Shown here: positions 1 through 7,970 of the stretch, piece after piece
How positions within the stretch are numbered: the first letter of the stretch is position 1
Layout of the letters: the number at the start of each line of letters is the position of its first letter
NCBI GenBank assembly: GCA_009925045.1
Contig: RFQK01000016.1
Coordinates: 1-14,846, forward strand
Length of the DNA stretch: 14,846 nucleotides
DNA from: Methylococcaceae bacterium
Lineage (GTDB): Bacteria > Pseudomonadota > Gammaproteobacteria > Methylococcales > Methylomonadaceae
Direction of reading: 5' to 3'
Program-made: the position numbers and the translations under genes
Notes under the pieces: model-generated
What the model was told of the DNA's origin: nothing
Seen by the model: only the letters and a program-made list of their open reading frames with translations
The model's database searches: none

Positions 1-20
1 CAATACAAGCAGGCTCAGCT

Positions 21-374
21 ATGAATTCGCTACATCCTGTTGCCATCACTACCGGTTTATTACTGTGCAGCAATGTGTTCATGACCTTTGCTTGGTACGC
101 CCATCTCAAAGAACTCAATCATAAACACTGGTTGCTGGCAGCATTATTAAGCTGGGGAATCGCACTGTTTGAATATGTGCTTCAAGTTCCGGCTAACCGA
201 ATCGGTCACAATGTTCTCAATGTAGGCCAACTCAAAATATTGCAGGAAATCATTAGCCTGAGTATTTTCGTGCCTTTTTCGGTACTCTATTTGCGAGAGC
301 CTTTGAAACTAGATTATCTGTGGGCGGGTTTATGCTTGCTGGGCGCAGCCTATTTTATTTTTCGGGCCCGCTAA
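21..374 (+). CDS. DMT family small membrane protein (DUF486)
   Basis: A 117-residue integral membrane protein of the DUF486 / small DMT-like family, which is about this length; its substrate is unknown. Four hydrophobic helices are visible at about residues 8-27, 36-55, 73-92 and 98-115. Family-typical stretches are SNVFMTFAWYAHLK near the first helix, FEYVLQVPANRIG after the second, LKILQEIISLSIFVPF in the third and YLWAGLCLLGAAYFIFR at the C terminus. It starts 20 bases into the window, so its promoter and any upstream partner are out of view, and no clear Shine-Dalgarno can be judged. rlmJ follows after 27 bases on the same strand, so the two may be cotranscribed. Family assignment is confident; function is not known. 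Confidence 0.85.
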   Translation: MNSLHPVAITTGLLLCSNVFMTFAWYAHLKELNHKHWLLAALLSWGIALFEYVLQVPANRIGHNVLNVGQLKILQEIISLSIFVPFSVLYLREPLKLDYLWAGLCLLGAAYFIFRAR

Positions 375-401
375 TGCCGCCCCTCACACCTTAGGTCTAT
401 C

Positions 402-1238
402 ATGCTAAGTTATCGCCACGGCTTCCATGCCGGAAATTTTGCTGATGTGTTGAAACATAGCATCGTCAGCCTGATCATTCAGGCCTTGAAACAAAAAGAC
501 AAACCCTTTGTTTATATTGATACGCATGCTGGTGCCGGCAAGTATCAACTACAATCCGAATTTGCGCAGAAAACCGCGGAATATCAGCAAGGCATCGCCC
601 GCTTATGGCAAGCCAACAGCATTCCAGAGGCTGCCCGTGACTATCTGGCGGTGGTGCGTGCGGAAAATACCGCCCAACTCCTGCGCTATCCAGGCTCTCC
701 GCAACTGGTTCGCCGCTTAATTCGCAACCAGGACCGGATGCAATTATCGGAATTGCACAGTACTGACTTCAGCAGTTTGCAGCAACTATTTGCTGGCGAT
801 AAGTCAGTCAGCGTAGCCAAAGAAGACGGTTTGCAAACTCTGCTGAAAAAACTACCACCCATTCAGCGGCGCGGCTTGGTCTTGATTGACCCCAGCTATG
901 AAGTCAAAGCCGATTATCGCAAGGTGATCGACAGTCTGATCAAAGCTTATCAACACTTTGCCAATGGCTGTTACGCCTTGTGGTATCCGGTCATCGACAG
1001 ACAGGTCACCGAAACCATGCTGCAACGTCTGGCCGATAGCGGAATTCGCAGACAATTGCGCATCGAACATTGTGTCAAAGCCGATGGAGCGGTGCGCGGC
1101 ATGACCGGTTCTGGTATGCTGTTAATCAATCCGCCCTGGCCGCTTGAGGAGCAAGCCAATAGCCTTTTACCCTGGTTAAATCAGCTGCTCACCGATAATC
1201 AAGGGCATTGGCAGATAGTGTGGCAAGTACCAGAATAG
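402..1238 (+). CDS. rlmJ: 23S rRNA (adenine(2030)-N6)-methyltransferase RlmJ
   Basis: RlmJ transfers a methyl group from S-adenosylmethionine to N6 of A2030 in 23S rRNA, acting on naked or immature rRNA in the cytoplasm. The 278 residues match the usual length (about 280). The N terminus MLSYRHGFHAGNFADVLKH is a family signature. IDTHAGAGKYQL (39-50) is the SAM-binding motif. LIDPSYE (161-167) is motif IV with the catalytic Asp-Pro-x-Tyr core; enterobacterial RlmJ usually has DPPY, so the Ser is a mild substitution. GSGMLLINPPWPL lies near the C terminus. A weak AGG stands about 8 bases before the ATG. It sits between two small membrane protein genes, with 23 bases before the next start. No sign of damage. 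Confidence 0.95.
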   Translation: MLSYRHGFHAGNFADVLKHSIVSLIIQALKQKDKPFVYIDTHAGAGKYQLQSEFAQKTAEYQQGIARLWQANSIPEAARDYLAVVRAENTAQLLRYPGSPQLVRRLIRNQDRMQLSELHSTDFSSLQQLFAGDKSVSVAKEDGLQTLLKKLPPIQRRGLVLIDPSYEVKADYRKVIDSLIKAYQHFANGCYALWYPVIDRQVTETMLQRLADSGIRRQLRIEHCVKADGAVRGMTGSGMLLINPPWPLEEQANSLLPWLNQLLTDNQGHWQIVWQVPE

Positions 1239-1261
1239 ACAAAGCCTAGGATTTCCCATTC

Positions 1262-1696
1262 ATGAGCGTCATAGCAAAAAAAAATCTGGATTTATTCATC
1301 GTAGCATTCTTGTTTTTATGCCTACTGATGTACGACGTGACTTTCGAAATAGTCACGGAAGTTGTGCATCTGATTTTTGAAGTTTTGCACAATTTGTTCG
1401 AAGTAGTTGAGCTGGGTATTGAACATGGCGTCGAACATCTTTTGCATACCGACCGGCATGGCAGCCAGATTATTACCTTTTATACCCTCATGCTCATGAT
1501 AGGGTTTTTGCTATACAAACTTAAATTCGTGGTATCACTGCTCTATGTGAGTTGTCGTCAGTTTGCGCGTGATTCATGGATTCGCCGCAAGACCCAATTG
1601 ACCCAATTTTGGCAAAAGCAGAACTTATTAAACCGCAGTCTTATTGGCCTGGGTTTTTTGGTTTTTCTGTATCTTGCCTCTTTTTTCGTGATGTAA
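1262..1696 (+). CDS. Unrecognised membrane protein with Glu/His helix ladder
   Basis: I do not recognise this 144-residue protein. Three hydrophobic helices are visible at about 9-28, 70-92 and 125-143, and the last ends at the C terminus. Between the first two lies a long helical stretch (25-66) with Glu and His at seven-residue spacing: E33, E40, E47, E54 on one line and E29, H36, H43, E50 on the next, followed by H55, E58, H59, H62 and H66. Such a face could bind metal or pack against a partner; this is inference only. Codons 5-8 contain a run of nine A (1276-1284), a possible slippage or sequencing-error site. An AGGA lies about 10 bases upstream of the ATG. It starts 23 bases after rlmJ and ends 24 bases before tldD, so it is probably cotranscribed with them. 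Confidence 0.7.
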   Translation: MSVIAKKNLDLFIVAFLFLCLLMYDVTFEIVTEVVHLIFEVLHNLFEVVELGIEHGVEHLLHTDRHGSQIITFYTLMLMIGFLLYKLKFVVSLLYVSCRQFARDSWIRRKTQLTQFWQKQNLLNRSLIGLGFLVFLYLASFFVM

Positions 1697-1720
1697 ATCA
1701 CACTAGCATTCCCAATTACT

Positions 1721-3160
1721 ATGGATTTACTGACTACAGTTAAACAGCACTTCTTGGCCGGTAACGGCTTGCAAACCCAGGACATTGATCAAGTGCTTGG
1801 TAATTTGCTGAATTCAGCCGTAGATGATGCCGACATTTATTTTCAAGCCAGTCATTTTGAATCCTGGTCCTTAGAAGGCGGGATTGTCAAAGAAGGTACG
1901 CATTCCATCGAAAGCGGTGCTGGCGTCAGAGTGGTCAGTGGTGATAAAACAGGTTTCGCCTACAGCGACCGCATCGAACTTCCCATTTTGCTGGAAGCCG
2001 CCAACAATGTGAAAGCCATTGTCAGACATGGCCAGCAGCATCGTCAGCGTCTGGCTTCTGCATCAAAATACCCGGCACTTTATCCGAGCCTGGACCCTTT
2101 AAAATCTTTGGCTGATCAGGAAAAGATTGATTTACTCAAACGTATTGATCAGTTCACTCGCCAGCTGGATACTCGCGTTGAAGAGGTGATGGTCAGTCTG
2201 GTATCTAATTTTGAGCATATTTTGATTGCCAATGCAGACGGCGAGCTAATTGCTGATATACGCCCCTTGGTGCGCATGAATGTCAGCGTGATTATGCAAA
2301 GCAATGGCCGTCGCGAACAAGGCAGCATGGGTGGTGGCTCTCGCAGTGATTACCGTTATTTTCTGGAAGACGATAGAGCCTTTGCTTATGCCCGTGAGGC
2401 CGTTAGAGTCGCGCAAGTCAATCTGGAAGCTGAAGAAGCACCAGCCGGCAGCATGACGGTAGTTCTGGGTCCAGGCTGGCCGGGGATTTTGTTGCATGAA
2501 GCGATTGGCCACGGCCTAGAGGGTGATTTCAACCGCAAAGGTACGTCGGCATTTAGTGGCTTAGTCGGTCAGCGGGTCGCATCAGATCTTTGTACTGTGG
2601 TCGATGATGGCACTTTGGCCGGGCGACGCGGTTCCCTGAGTGTTGACGATGAAGGTGTACCGACTCAAAACACGGTTTTGATCGAAAAAGGCATTCTCAA
2701 GGGCTATATGCAAGACAAGATGAACGCCCGCTTAATGGGTGTCGGTGTCACCGGTAATGGCCGTCGTGAATCTTATGCACATTTGCCGATGCCACGTATG
2801 ACCAATACTTATATGTTGCCTGGCAACAGTACTCACGAAGAAATCATTGCCTCAGTCCACAAAGGCATTTATGCCGCCAATTTTGGTGGCGGTCAGGTTG
2901 ATATTACTTCCGGTAAATTTGTATTTTCGGCCAGCGAAGCCTATCTAATTGAAAACGGTCGTATTACCCGACCCGTAAAAGGCGCCACCCTGATTGGCAA
3001 TGGCCCCGATGTATTAACCAAAGTCAGCATGGTCGGTAATAACATGCAATTAGACAGCGGCGTGGGAACATGCGGCAAAGACGGCCAAAGCGTTCCAGTA
3101 GGCGTGGGTCAGCCTACGCTGAAAATTGATGGCCTCACCGTGGGCGGCACCCATGTTTAA
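1721..3160 (+). CDS. tldD: Metalloprotease subunit TldD
   Basis: TldD is the catalytic subunit of the TldD/TldE heterodimeric zinc protease, which threads and trims unfolded peptides; in E. coli it removes the microcin B17 leader and degrades the CcdA antitoxin. The 479 residues match the family (about 481). The metal site HEAIGH (HExxxH) is at 259-264 in the context [16 protein letters not shown], and the third conserved ligand region [17 protein letters not shown] carries Cys451. N-terminal landmarks are [13 protein letters not shown] and [11 protein letters not shown]. The ATG has no obvious Shine-Dalgarno, but the start matches the family N terminus. pmbA, its obligate partner, follows 40 bases downstream, which is the arrangement expected if both subunits are made together. 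Complete, with all key residues present. Confidence 0.96.
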   Translation: MDLLTTVKQHFLAGNGLQTQDIDQVLGNLLNSAVDDADIYFQASHFESWSLEGGIVKEGTHSIESGAGVRVVSGDKTGFAYSDRIELPILLEAANNVKAIVRHGQQHRQRLASASKYPALYPSLDPLKSLADQEKIDLLKRIDQFTRQLDTRVEEVMVSLVSNFEHILIANADGELIADIRPLVRMNVSVIMQSNGRREQGSMGGGSRSDYRYFLEDDRAFAYAREAVRVAQVNLEAEEAPAGSMTVVLGPGWPGILLHEAIGHGLEGDFNRKGTSAFSGLVGQRVASDLCTVVDDGTLAGRRGSLSVDDEGVPTQNTVLIEKGILKGYMQDKMNARLMGVGVTGNGRRESYAHLPMPRMTNTYMLPGNSTHEEIIASVHKGIYAANFGGGQVDITSGKFVFSASEAYLIENGRITRPVKGATLIGNGPDVLTKVSMVGNNMQLDSGVGTCGKDGQSVPVGVGQPTLKIDGLTVGGTHV

Positions 3161-3200
3161 GCTGCCTGTGGCATTCCGATAGTTAGTCCGAGGATATAGT

Positions 3201-4532
3201 GTGCAAAATTCCGCTGAAATCGATCGTTTAAAAGCCGTAGTGCAACAGGTCTTGGATGAAGCCAAGCACCAGGGTGCCAGCGCAGCTGAGGCTAGTGTCA
3301 GTATTGATAATGGTCTGAGTGTTTCCGCACGTTTGGGTGAAGTTGAAACCGTAGAATTCCATTGTGATCAAGGTTTAGGCGTGACTGTCTATTTTGGTCA
3401 GCAAAAAGGTTCTGCCAGCAGTAATGATGTATCGGCTGATTCTTTACGGGAAACGGTGAGAGCGGCTTGCAGTATTGCCCGCTACGCCAGTCCGGATGAA
3501 TATGCCGGCTTACCCGATGCCGCCGATTTAGCCACCCAATTTCCCGATCTGGATCTTTACCATCCCTGGACGGTCAATGCCGAACAAGCGATTGAACTGG
3601 CGATTCGCTGTGAACAAGCCGCCAGAGATTTTGATCCTGCGATTAGCAATTCAGAAGGCGCTTCAGTGAATAGTCACAGTGGTGTCCGCGTACTGGGCAA
3701 TTCACTGGGTTTTTTGCAAGGCTATCAAGCCACGCGGCATTCGATCAGTTGCTCGGTGTTGGCCGGAAGCGGCGACAACATGCAACGCGATTATTGGTAC
3801 AGCGTAGCGCGCAACCAGCTGGGTTTGGAATCGGTTGAGCAGGTTGGTCAGGAAGCCGCCCGTCGCACCTTGGCCAGAATGAATGCGACCAGTTTAAGCA
3901 CCCGCCAATGTCCGGTTTTGTTTGCGCCAACCATGGCACAAGGTTTAATCGGTGCTTTGATCGGTGCAATCAGTGGGGGCAGTTTATATCGTAAAGCCTC
4001 TTTTATGTTGGATAAACTCGATCAGGTCATCATGCCCGATTTTGTTCGAATTCATGAGCAACCCTTACTGAAAGGCGCCCTAGGCAGTTCCAGTTATGAT
4101 GCCGAAGGGGTGGCCACCCAAACCCGCGATATCGTCAGCGCAGGTATTTTGCGTGCTTATGTTCTGAGCAGCTATTCAGCACGTAAACTGGGTATGCGCA
4201 CCACCGGTAATGCCAGTGGCGTGCACAACCTGACCGTAGATTCCGGCGCACTTGATTTTACTGGCATGTTGCAACTAATGGGTACCGGTTTGTTAGTGAC
4301 TGAATTGCTGGGGCAAGGCGTGAACCGAGTAACTGGCGATTATTCGCGGGGCGCCTCGGGTTTCTGGGTAGAAAACGGTGTGATTCAGTTTCCGGTTGAA
4401 GAAATCACCATTGCCGGCAATCTGACGAACATGCTGCGCAACATCGTCGCAATTGGCAACGATGTGGATCTGCGTGGCAATATTCGCACAGGTTCGATAC
4501 TGCTCGAGAAAATGTCGATAGCCGGCCAGTAA
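3201..4532 (+). CDS. pmbA: Metalloprotease subunit PmbA/TldE
   Basis: PmbA (TldE) is the non-catalytic partner of TldD; together they form the TldDE protease. It has 443 residues (about 450 in E. coli). It shares the fold of TldD but shows no HExxxH motif, as expected for this subunit. Recognisable blocks are GLSVSARLGEVETVEF, GLGVTVYFGQQKGSASSND, EGVATQTRDIVSAGILRAYVLSSYSARKLG, RGASGFWVENG and the C-terminal GNDVDLRGNIRTGSILLEKM. The start is GTG, preceded by GAGG about 7 bases upstream, and gives an N terminus consistent with the family. Its stop codon is immediately followed by the stop codon of pyrD on the opposite strand, with no bases between, so the two transcripts must overlap unless termination is Rho-dependent. 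Confidence 0.95.
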   Translation: MQNSAEIDRLKAVVQQVLDEAKHQGASAAEASVSIDNGLSVSARLGEVETVEFHCDQGLGVTVYFGQQKGSASSNDVSADSLRETVRAACSIARYASPDEYAGLPDAADLATQFPDLDLYHPWTVNAEQAIELAIRCEQAARDFDPAISNSEGASVNSHSGVRVLGNSLGFLQGYQATRHSISCSVLAGSGDNMQRDYWYSVARNQLGLESVEQVGQEAARRTLARMNATSLSTRQCPVLFAPTMAQGLIGALIGAISGGSLYRKASFMLDKLDQVIMPDFVRIHEQPLLKGALGSSSYDAEGVATQTRDIVSAGILRAYVLSSYSARKLGMRTTGNASGVHNLTVDSGALDFTGMLQLMGTGLLVTELLGQGVNRVTGDYSRGASGFWVENGVIQFPVEEITIAGNLTNMLRNIVAIGNDVDLRGNIRTGSILLEKMSIAGQ

Positions 4533-5552
4533 TTAAATAGCCGCCAAGATATCGGCAATGAGTTGCGGCCCGCGATAGATCAGACCACTATAAATTTGTA
4601 ACAAACTGGCTCCAGCAGCCAGTTTTTGTTGCGCATCCTCAGCTGAGAATATGCCACCCGCGGCAATAATTGGCAGCTTACCCTGCAATTCTGCTGACAA
4701 GCCTTGAACCACGTAGGTAGAAGCCGCCAAAACCGGAGCTCCACTCAGACCACCTGCTTCATTCGCATACCGATGACCTTGCACCGCCTCCCGACTAATA
4801 GTGGTATTGGTCGCAATCACGGCATCCATTTCAAAACTGAGCAATAAATCCGCAATATGCCGAATCTCTTCAGCGTTTAAATCCGGCGCGATCTTAACGG
4901 CAATCGGCGTGTATTGACCATGCTCAGCCTGCAACAGGGTTTGTTCCTGTTTTAAAGCCTCTAACAGAAACTTAATCTCGTCACCTTGCTGTAACTGCCG
5001 CAAGTTTTTGGTATTGGGTGATGAAATATTGATGGTGATATAACTGGCCTGCGCATAACTTTTACGCAGCCCGATTAAATAATCTTGTTTGGCGTCTTCG
5101 ATAGGGGTATCAGCATTTTTGCCGATATTAATCCCCAAAATGCCTTGATAGGCACTGGACTGCACCTGTGCCAGCAAGTGATCAACCCCAAAATTATTAA
5201 ACCCCATTCGGTTGATAATGGCCTGATGTTCCGGCAAACGAAATAAACGCGGTTTAGGATTGCCGGGTTGCGGACGTGGCGTCACGGTGCCGATTTCGAT
5301 AAAACCAAACCCCAGATTAGCCAATGCATCAATATAATCGCCGTTTTTATCTAATCCTGCCGCCAGACCCAACGGGTTTTTAAACTGCAAACCCATCACC
5401 GTCACTGGCTTGTTGACAGTAGCCGGCAGCTGAATGCTGGGTAGCCGTAATTGATGGGCGAGTTGCAAAAGCTTTAAGGTGACATGGTGAGCGGTTTCAG
5501 CATCCAGTGAAAACAATAAAGGTCTGAGAACGGGATAGAGATTGATATTCAT
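4533..5552 (-). CDS. pyrD: Dihydroorotate dehydrogenase (quinone), class 2
   Basis: PyrD oxidises dihydroorotate to orotate, the fourth step of pyrimidine synthesis, passing electrons through FMN to membrane quinone. At 339 residues it is class 2 length. The amphipathic N terminus (about 1-40, with TAHHVTLKLLQLAHQL) is the membrane-associating extension that class 1 enzymes lack. FMN and substrate motifs are GLAAGLDKNGDYIDALANLG, FIEIGTVTPRPQPGNPKPR and NRMGFNNFG; the catalytic Ser lies in NISSPNTKNLR (175-185); the phosphate-binding C-terminal part is IIAAGGIFSAEDA. It starts 14 bases after the thiO stop on the same strand, so thiO-pyrD is likely one transcript. No terminator is visible at its 3' end, which abuts pmbA. 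Confidence 0.96.
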   Translation of the reverse strand: MNINLYPVLRPLLFSLDAETAHHVTLKLLQLAHQLRLPSIQLPATVNKPVTVMGLQFKNPLGLAAGLDKNGDYIDALANLGFGFIEIGTVTPRPQPGNPKPRLFRLPEHQAIINRMGFNNFGVDHLLAQVQSSAYQGILGINIGKNADTPIEDAKQDYLIGLRKSYAQASYITINISSPNTKNLRQLQQGDEIKFLLEALKQEQTLLQAEHGQYTPIAVKIAPDLNAEEIRHIADLLLSFEMDAVIATNTTISREAVQGHRYANEAGGLSGAPVLAASTYVVQGLSAELQGKLPIIAAGGIFSAEDAQQKLAAGASLLQIYSGLIYRGPQLIADILAAI

Positions 5553-5566
5553 AAAAAACTCATAAA

Positions 5567-6658
5567 TTAAATACGCCAGGCATAAGCATCTGGCTTCAGA
5601 CTAGGCGGACGTTGCAAAATCAAATCGGCTAATAATTGAGCGGAAGCCGGCCCCATTACCAGACCATTACGGAAATGCCCGACATTAATGCCTAGATTGC
5701 TGAATTGCGGGTGCATGCCTATGGTCGGCACGCCATTCGGAGATCCGGGACGCAAACCGGCCCAATGGGTCTCTAGCGCGCAGTCTTTAAGCGCTGGCAA
5801 AACCTCTATCGCAAACTGATATAAGGCTTCACGCGCTGCAAGGGTAGTGGTTTTGTCAAAACCCACATCTTCCACGGTACTACCGGCCAGAATTTTGCCA
5901 TCGGCACGCGGAATCAAATAACGATCGCCATCCAACACCATACAATTTAATAAGTTAGCGGGGGCAGCAAATAATAGCATCTGGCCTTTTACCGGCTTAA
6001 TCGGCAACACCGGCGACTGGTCTGGCAGTAATTGTTGAAACAGCTGTGGCGTCCAGGCGCCAGCAGCCAGCACTAAGTGTTTAAATTGCCAGCGATGTTG
6101 TTGCGTGCTGAGAGTAAGCACCTTGTCCTGACTCGTTGTCAGGCCTGTGATCTCAACATGCTCTAACAAGCGCACGCCCAGTTGACGTAAATATGCCAAT
6201 AGCGACTTGATTAAGCGCGGGTTGCGGATTTGGGCAATCTCGGGCAACCACAAAGCATTTTGTTGCTTAGCCTGAATCCCCGCCGGCTGGAAACTGGCGC
6301 CGTCATGAAAACTCACAGCACGTTCAACACACCAAGCTTTGGCAAGCTCTACATCAGGATTTTGGCTAATCCACATCCCACAAGGGCGCCATTGCGGATC
6401 CAAACCGGTTGCCGCCAGTATTTCCGCCTGCAAGCGAGGATAAGCCGCTATGCTGGGCATAACCAGATCGGAAATTGCAACCGGCTGACGCCAAGGGTAA
6501 ATTGGTAATAAAATTCCGCCACCGGCCCAGGATGACTCTTGTCCCAGTGCCTGAGAATCCAGTACCGTGACATCACAACCGGCTAAGCGAAGTTCCCGCG
6601 CAGTCAGCAAACCACTGATACCGCCACCAATAATGAGTATGTCTGTTGTCTCTATCAT
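5567..6658 (-). CDS. thiO: Glycine oxidase ThiO (FAD-dependent)
   Basis: ThiO oxidises glycine to iminoacetate (dehydroglycine) with FAD and O2, supplying the C2-N part of the thiamine thiazole ring in aerobes. The 363 residues are the usual length. An N-terminal Rossmann dinucleotide motif GGGISG (11-16) is followed by VTVLDSQALGQESSWAGGGILLP, the ThiO-type signature. PVKGQMLLF and DGDRYLIPRADGKILAGSTVEDVGFD lie in the substrate domain, and the C terminus has HWAGLRPGSPNGVPTIG and GHFRNGLVMGPASAQLLADLI, which close the FAD site. No other thiamine gene (thiS, thiG) is nearby; its partner here is pyrD. A related D-amino acid oxidase is possible, but the WAGGGILLP motif and length favour ThiO. 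Confidence 0.9.
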   Translation of the reverse strand: MIETTDILIIGGGISGLLTARELRLAGCDVTVLDSQALGQESSWAGGGILLPIYPWRQPVAISDLVMPSIAAYPRLQAEILAATGLDPQWRPCGMWISQNPDVELAKAWCVERAVSFHDGASFQPAGIQAKQQNALWLPEIAQIRNPRLIKSLLAYLRQLGVRLLEHVEITGLTTSQDKVLTLSTQQHRWQFKHLVLAAGAWTPQLFQQLLPDQSPVLPIKPVKGQMLLFAAPANLLNCMVLDGDRYLIPRADGKILAGSTVEDVGFDKTTTLAAREALYQFAIEVLPALKDCALETHWAGLRPGSPNGVPTIGMHPQFSNLGINVGHFRNGLVMGPASAQLLADLILQRPPSLKPDAYAWRI

Positions 6659-6660
6659 TA

Positions 6661-6790
6661 AACTCTTAGAAAGTGAGCTAAGCGTCCGCCGATTAGGCTC
6701 CGCCTAGAAAGTGGGATAGCTTAGCGATTCAAAACGCGGTTGTCGAAACAAAGCGACAACTATCGGAGGCTATTTTAAATAATATGGCTC
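6661..6790. repeat. Nested inverted repeats upstream of thiO
   Basis: This AT/GC-mixed stretch, just upstream of thiO, has three perfect inverted repeats. An outer pair GCTAAGC (6677-6683) / GCTTAGC (6719-6725) encloses an inner hairpin TAGGC-TCC-GCCTA (6694-6706). A separate hairpin GTTGTCG / CGACAAC (6739-6745 / 6754-6760) has an 8-base loop. CACTTTCTA also occurs twice on the minus strand. No gene is visible. The structures would form the thiO leader on the minus strand, or could be a REP-like element. It does not show the conserved core of a TPP riboswitch that I can recognise. Confidence 0.4.
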
Positions 6791-6923
6791 AAAAGCCCTA
6801 ATTGGCGCCTATACGGCCCATGCAACCTTATGTTTTATGCGGTATTAATGAGTTCCTACTCTGTGAGCATCTGTTGTTTTTTTTGAACAAAGTTAAAACT
6901 AAATTCAACACACCAAGCTATTT

Positions 6924-6941
6924 TATTGATTTAAATCAATA
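6924..6941. promoter_or_regulatory. FNR/Anr-type binding site (18-base perfect palindrome)
   Basis: The core TTGATTTAAATCAA (6926-6939) matches the FNR consensus TTGAT-N4-ATCAA at every defined position, and the palindrome extends to 18 bases. Its centre (6932.5) lies about 72-74 bases before the predicted transcription start of the outer-membrane protein gene. That fits the class I activator spacing known for FNR/CRP (near -61, -71 and so on). Inference: oxygen-responsive activation of the downstream gene. A related CRP/FNR-family regulator could use the same box. Confidence 0.6.
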
Positions 6942-6970
6942 TTTTTGTGATCTAAAAACAACGAAAAAGC

Positions 6971-6999
6971 TTGTCTCGGTCGTTTTTTGCTGTTAGTAT
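6971..6999 (+). promoter_or_regulatory. Sigma-70 promoter of the outer-membrane protein gene
   Basis: A -35 element TTGTCT (6971-6976) and a -10 element TAGTAT (6994-6999) are separated by an optimal 17 bases; each matches 4 of 6 consensus positions. Transcription would start near 7005, giving a leader of about 70 bases. The FNR-type palindrome lies just upstream, which suits a promoter that needs an activator. Predicted by eye. Confidence 0.55.
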
Positions 7000-7016
7000 G
7001 GCTCCGTCATAAAGCC

Positions 7017-7040
7017 CTGTGTTGCCTTTAGGCAAAACAG
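7017..7040 (+). promoter_or_regulatory. 5' leader stem-loop of the outer-membrane protein mRNA
   Basis: CTGTGTTGCC (7017-7026) pairs with GGCAAAACAG (7031-7040), with one mismatch in ten positions and a TTTA loop. The hairpin would sit about 12 bases from the predicted mRNA 5' end and 36 bases before the start codon. Hairpins at this place stabilise abundant porin mRNAs such as ompA; that role here is inference. It is not followed by a T-run, so it is not a terminator. Confidence 0.45.
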
Positions 7041-7076
7041 AATCTAAAAAAATAAACCCTTGGGGGGGACCACTAC

Positions 7077-7952
7077 ATGACATTCACACGTACTACATTG
7101 GCTATCGCCATTGCCGCTGCTGCGGTTATCGCACCACAAGTTCAAGCGGCTAACCGTTCTGACGACGCTGCTGCCAGAAAAACTGAAGCTCTGGAAATGA
7201 AATTGGAGCAAATGCAAGCCACTATGGCGGCTATGCAAGCTGAATTGAGCCGCGTTAAAAAAGAATCTTCTGACGCTTCAACCGCCAGCGCTAAAGTTCA
7301 GGAACTGGACCACTGGATGGCTTCTGTGAAGTCTGCTCCTGAAGGTGTTGCTTCTAAAGACAACCTGATCGCAGTTCGTGGTGGTTTTTCTAACTTAGAT
7401 CACGCAAGAGGCATGGGTGGAGTTGCATTACCTCTAACAAACGGAACATTGTTAAGCAACAACAACAGTAATCAAGGCTTCTACTTCGGTGGTGCGTTTG
7501 ACTTCAACGTCAACAATGACCTGTTCGGCCTGTTAGACCACACTTCTTTCGGTGTTGAACTGGGTGTTGAGTACGACCAATACGGTCAAGGCATCAATAC
7601 TGTGTCACAAACTTATGGCGGAGTATTGGCGGGTCTTCCTGCAACCAATGACCACCATGCTTTAGATTCACGCCTGAGACTGAGCGTTGCACCAAAAATC
7701 AAATTCATGCACGACAGCAAACTGCGTCCATGGATTATCCCTGTAGGCGCAGAAATCAACATTCTGGGCGTACCATCTAACGCGGTTTCTGTACTGAACT
7801 CTGGCATGCAATTTGGTGCCGGTGCTGAATACGACTTGTTCAAAGGCATCGTAGTCGGTTCAGACGTGCGTTACCACTACTCAACCAGCAAACTGGACGG
7901 CGTTCCAACCGACGGTTTCACCACAGGTGGTTATGTCGGTTTCAAATTCTAA
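7077..7952 (+). CDS. Outer-membrane beta-barrel protein with coiled-coil N terminus
   Basis: A 291-residue predicted outer-membrane protein. Residues 1-25 form a signal peptide ending VQA-A. Residues about 30-75 are a charged, Met/Ala/Leu-rich coiled coil (EMKLEQMQATMAAMQAELSR) like the periplasmic trimerisation segments of some porins. From about 95 onward, alternating hydrophobic/polar strands dominate, including YFGGAFDFNV, SFGVELGVEYDQYG, GMQFGAGAEYDLF and VVGSDVRYHYS. The chain ends in GGYVGFKF, with the C-terminal Phe expected for BAM-dependent barrel insertion. The ribosome site is an unusual run of seven G (7062-7068), 8 bases before the ATG. Codon use (GCT, GGT, GAA, CTG) looks like that of a highly expressed gene and differs from its neighbours. 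An FNR-type box, promoter and leader hairpin lie upstream. The cargo, if it is a channel, is unknown. Confidence 0.75.
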   Translation: MTFTRTTLAIAIAAAAVIAPQVQAANRSDDAAARKTEALEMKLEQMQATMAAMQAELSRVKKESSDASTASAKVQELDHWMASVKSAPEGVASKDNLIAVRGGFSNLDHARGMGGVALPLTNGTLLSNNNSNQGFYFGGAFDFNVNNDLFGLLDHTSFGVELGVEYDQYGQGINTVSQTYGGVLAGLPATNDHHALDSRLRLSVAPKIKFMHDSKLRPWIIPVGAEINILGVPSNAVSVLNSGMQFGAGAEYDLFKGIVVGSDVRYHYSTSKLDGVPTDGFTTGGYVGFKF

Positions 7953-7970
7953 TTTGTTACCCTTACCCGC

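Noticed and set aside
971..1159. Antisense open frames over rlmJ, tldD, pmbA, ubiX and the hyp genes
   Set aside because: They are shadows of strongly conserved genes, with no start signals or recognisable products of their own.
1276..1284. Nine-A run near the start of the unknown membrane protein as a phase-variation switch
   Set aside because: A single short A-run with an intact frame is not enough to claim phase variation; noted only as a possible error site.
6661..6760. TPP riboswitch upstream of thiO
   Set aside because: The inverted repeats do not contain the conserved thi-box core that I can recognise on the minus strand.
6802..6996. 64-residue open frame between thiO and the outer-membrane protein gene
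   Set aside because: It has no ribosome site, odd composition, and overlaps the FNR box and promoter.
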